In this document: positions 5,239 through 7,222 of the stretch, piece by piece | How positions within the stretch are numbered: position 1 is the first letter of the stretch | Layout of the letters: the number at the start of each line of letters is the position of its first letter | Origin: Deltaproteobacteria bacterium | Lineage (GTDB): Bacteria; Desulfobacterota; DSM-4660; Desulfatiglandales; Desulfatiglandaceae | DNA: 7,222 bases | Assembly (NCBI GenBank): GCA_021159825.1 | Contig: JAGHDR010000355.1 | Span: 1 to 7,222 of the forward strand | Direction of reading: 5' to 3' | Translations under genes and position numbers: made by a program | Notes under the pieces: model-generated | The model's input: only the letters and a program-made list of their open reading frames with translations | Told to the model about the DNA's origin: nothing | Databases searched by the model: none

Positions 5239-6503
5239 TCGGGCTGTCTTCTAAGGAACGTAGGGTAATCCAGACTGTCCTTAATACGGAATTTATCAAA
5301 AAAACTCTTCTTCTTTTTTTCCTCAAGTTTTTCTTCAAGGGCGTTGTCGGGATTTGATCCCATTCTCACAAACGTTGGCGTCTCCAGACATACACCATCC
5401 TTTTTTACGGTCCAGTCCTCCTCAATATCATCAATGGTTACATTCCTCAAATTGACCACATTGTCATAATCCTCAATGGATTTTTTCTGCACTTCGCTGT
5501 TCAACGCCACGACGCGACCCGCGGCCTTTTTCTCCTTCAACCCGTCTATCCCCGTGGCGACCACGGTGACCTGAATTTCATCTTCCATGTTATCATCATA
5601 GACAAGACCCCAGAATACCTCTGCTTCCTTCGCTTCCTCTTTGATATAATTTGACGCTTCATCCACTTCTTCCATGGTCATATCAGAAGGGCCGGTTAGA
5701 TTCATCAAAAGGCCTTGCGCACCTTCAATGGAAATATCTTCCAAAAGCGGACTGTTAATGGCCTGCTGTGCGGCATCAACGGCGCGACTTTCTCCTGATG
5801 CTCTTCCCATGCCCATGATGGCCGTTCCGTTTCTTGACATCACCTTTTTGATATCTGCGAAGTCAAGGTTGATGAAGCCGCTGCTCATGATCAGATCTGA
5901 AATCCCTTTGACGGCCTGAAGCAGGACATCATCCGCTTTGGCGATCAGTTCTTTAAAGGAGGTGGTTTTTTCTCCAATGGTTTTGAGCCGCTCATTGGGG
6001 ATGACAATAATGCTGTCAACTTCCCCTTTGAGTTGCTCAATGCCCTCCAGGGCCTGTTTCATCCGTTTTTCACCTTCGAACTTGAAGGGTTTGGTGACAA
6101 CCGCCACGGTAAGCGCATCGTTTTCTTTACTTTCCCGAGCCGCCACGGGGGAGGCGCCGGTACCCGTTCCGCCGCCCATGCCGGCGGTGATAAAGACCAT
6201 GTCGGATTTATCCAGTGCTTCCCGGATTTCATGAAGACTTTCCTCGGCGGAGTTTCTGCCGATTTCCGGATCCGCCCCGGCGCCAAGACCCATGGTGATT
6301 TCAGGTCCCAGCTGAATTTTCCGGGTGCAGGATGATCGATCAAGATCCTGGCAATCCGTATTGGCCACAATAAATTCCACGCCCCTGAGATCGGAATTGA
6401 TCATGTTGCTGATGGCATTTCCGCCCGCGCCGCCAATGCCCAAAACCTTAATCCTGGCATGGTAAGCTCCCTTTTCCACTTCATCTACAAATTCAAATTT
6501 CAT
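5235..6503 (-). CDS. ftsZ: Cell division protein FtsZ (tubulin-like GTPase)
   Basis: The 422-residue protein is full length for FtsZ. It forms the cytokinetic ring at midcell by GTP-dependent polymerisation. The nucleotide-binding start Lys-Val-Leu-Gly-Ile-Gly-Gly-Ala-Gly-Gly-Asn-Ala lies at 19-30, and the tubulin signature Gly-Gly-Gly-Thr-Gly-Thr-Gly at 110-116. The T7 synergy loop Asn212-Leu-Asp-Phe-Ala-Asp216 supplies the catalytic acids to the neighbouring subunit. The C-terminal domain runs to about residue 320, followed by an acidic and lysine-rich linker (321-408). The conserved tail Leu-Asp-Tyr-Pro-Thr-Phe-Leu-Arg-Arg-Gln (411-420) binds FtsA and other partners. The usual Thr-Arg-Gly-Leu-Gly-Ala-Gly segment reads Thr-Met-Gly-Leu-Gly-Ala-Gly here (Met71). 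The ATG has a strong AAGGAGGG site (6508-6515) 4 nt upstream and lies 23 nt after ftsA, the standard end of the dcw cluster. Confidence 0.98.
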   Translation of the reverse strand: MKFEFVDEVEKGAYHARIKVLGIGGAGGNAISNMINSDLRGVEFIVANTDCQDLDRSSCTRKIQLGPEITMGLGAGADPEIGRNSAEESLHEIREALDKSDMVFITAGMGGGTGTGASPVAARESKENDALTVAVVTKPFKFEGEKRMKQALEGIEQLKGEVDSIIVIPNERLKTIGEKTTSFKELIAKADDVLLQAVKGISDLIMSSGFINLDFADIKKVMSRNGTAIMGMGRASGESRAVDAAQQAINSPLLEDISIEGAQGLLMNLTGPSDMTMEEVDEASNYIKEEAKEAEVFWGLVYDDNMEDEIQVTVVATGIDGLKEKKAAGRVVALNSEVQKKSIEDYDNVVNLRNVTIDDIEEDWTVKKDGVCLETPTFVRMGSNPDNALEEKLEEKKKKSFFDKFRIKDSLDYPTFLRRQPD

Positions 6504-6526
6504 TGTTCCCTCCTTTTTGTTAAATG

Positions 6527-7222
6527 TTAAACAATATCTTTAAACCACCGTTTCATCCTGGCCATTACCAGATGGAAAATATTGGAATCCCGAATTCGAA
6601 ACTTCTTTTTCTGCTTGTAGGTTTTGGCGCCGTACAGAACGAGGCCTACGGCTGTGGCATACATGGGCTTGTTAATCAGGTCCACGAGACCGTCGATTTC
6701 CTCAGGATAGCCCACGCGGGCCGGGGCGCTGAATATCTGTTCGGCCATTTCGCTGATGCCCGGGAGTTCTGCGGAGCCCCCTGTCACGACCACCCCCGAG
6801 CCGGCAAGTTCATCGTATCCCGAACGGACCAGTTCCTGGTAAATTAGTGTGAAGATCTCTTCAACTCTCGGCTCCAGAATCTCTCCCAGGATTTGTCTGG
6901 AGAGTGTTCTTGGCTTTCTGCCGCCGACTCCCGGGACTTCAATGGTTTCATCCTTGCCGATCAAGGATGAAAGGGCGCTCCCGTACTTGATTTTAATCTT
7001 TTCAGCTTCCAGTTTGGGTGTCCTGAGACCCACGGCAATGTCGTAGGTCAGGTTGTCGCCGCCGAGTGCCAGAACCGACGTGTGTTTGATGGCGCCTTTG
7101 GAAAACAGGGCGAGATCGGTGGTGCCACCCCCGAAATCGATCAGCGCTACGCCCAGATTACATTCTTCTTTTGAAAGGACTGCTTCGCTGGATGCCAGGG
7201 ATTCCAGTACAATGTCATAGAC
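6527..7222 (-). CDS. ftsA: Cell division protein FtsA, C-terminal part (N-terminus beyond window edge)
   Basis: The last 231 residues are present; FtsA is usually about 410-420 residues, so somewhat more than half is visible. FtsA is an actin-like ATPase that anchors FtsZ filaments to the inner membrane and recruits later division proteins. In the fragment, Ala-Leu-Ile-Asp-Phe-Gly-Gly-Gly-Thr-Thr-Asp-Leu (26-37) is the second phosphate-binding motif. Gly-Gly-Asp-x2-Thr-x-Asp-Ile-Ala-x-Gly-Leu (54-66) is typical of the family, and Val-Val-Thr-Gly-Gly-Ser-Ala-x-Leu-Pro-Gly (145-155) is the adenosine motif. The final Phe-His-Leu-Val-Met-Ala-Arg-Met-Lys-Arg-Trp-Phe-Lys (216-228) is the amphipathic membrane-targeting helix after a basic linker (204-211). 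The frame is open to the window edge. Its order before ftsZ is the conserved one. Confidence 0.97.
   Translation of the reverse strand, partial: VYDIVLESLASSEAVLSKEECNLGVALIDFGGGTTDLALFSKGAIKHTSVLALGGDNLTYDIAVGLRTPKLEAEKIKIKYGSALSSLIGKDETIEVPGVGGRKPRTLSRQILGEILEPRVEEIFTLIYQELVRSGYDELAGSGVVVTGGSAELPGISEMAEQIFSAPARVGYPEEIDGLVDLINKPMYATAVGLVLYGAKTYKQKKKFRIRDSNIFHLVMARMKRWFKDIV

Noticed and set aside
6504..6526. AT-rich partial inverted repeat between ftsA and ftsZ
   Set aside because: Only about 5 bp pair (TTGTT with AACAA), which is expected by chance in such AT-rich sequence.

Overview
This window looks like chromosomal DNA of a Gram-negative sulfate-reducer-type bacterium, most probably Desulfobacterota (former Deltaproteobacteria). 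That assignment rests on the general look of the FtsA/FtsZ proteins, the TIGR03960-like radical SAM protein and the hypothetical proteins. It is recall-based inference; no search was run. There is no rRNA, tRNA, CRISPR array or transposase gene.

Layout: (1) 1-692, minus strand: a secreted zinc-dependent phospholipase C-like protein, cut by the left edge. (2) 693-985: a non-coding, AT-rich divergent intergenic region with an imperfect inverted repeat and a promoter-like site for the rightward genes. (3) 986-2705, plus strand: a tight four-gene run, higB (toxin), higA (antitoxin), a cysteine-rich YkgJ-like metal-binding protein and a class I SAM-dependent methyltransferase. Spacings are 10 nt, 4 nt and a 13-nt overlap, so co-transcription is likely. 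(4) 2706-2835: a convergent intergenic region with a hairpin followed by a short T-run on the minus strand. (5) 2836-7222, minus strand: the end of the division and cell wall cluster, read right to left as ftsA (C-terminal part) - ftsZ - radical SAM protein - metallo-beta-lactamase-fold hydrolase, with gaps of 23, 47 and 15 nt.

How they work together: FtsA tethers FtsZ filaments to the membrane. Both ends of that partnership are visible: the FtsA C-terminal amphipathic helix and the FtsZ C-terminal peptide. The radical SAM and hydrolase genes appear to ride on the same transcript, though nothing in the sequence shows a division role for them. A perfect 10-bp inverted repeat pairs the ftsZ stop codon region with the ribosome binding site of the radical SAM gene, which suggests translational coupling. 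On the other strand, the HigBA module sits directly upstream of the two uncharacterised genes, so its autoregulated promoter may also drive them.

I found no clearly new multi-gene defence or mobile system. The most interesting points are the higBA/YkgJ-like/methyltransferase run, the ftsZ-radical SAM hairpin, and the extra cysteine cluster at the end of the radical SAM protein.
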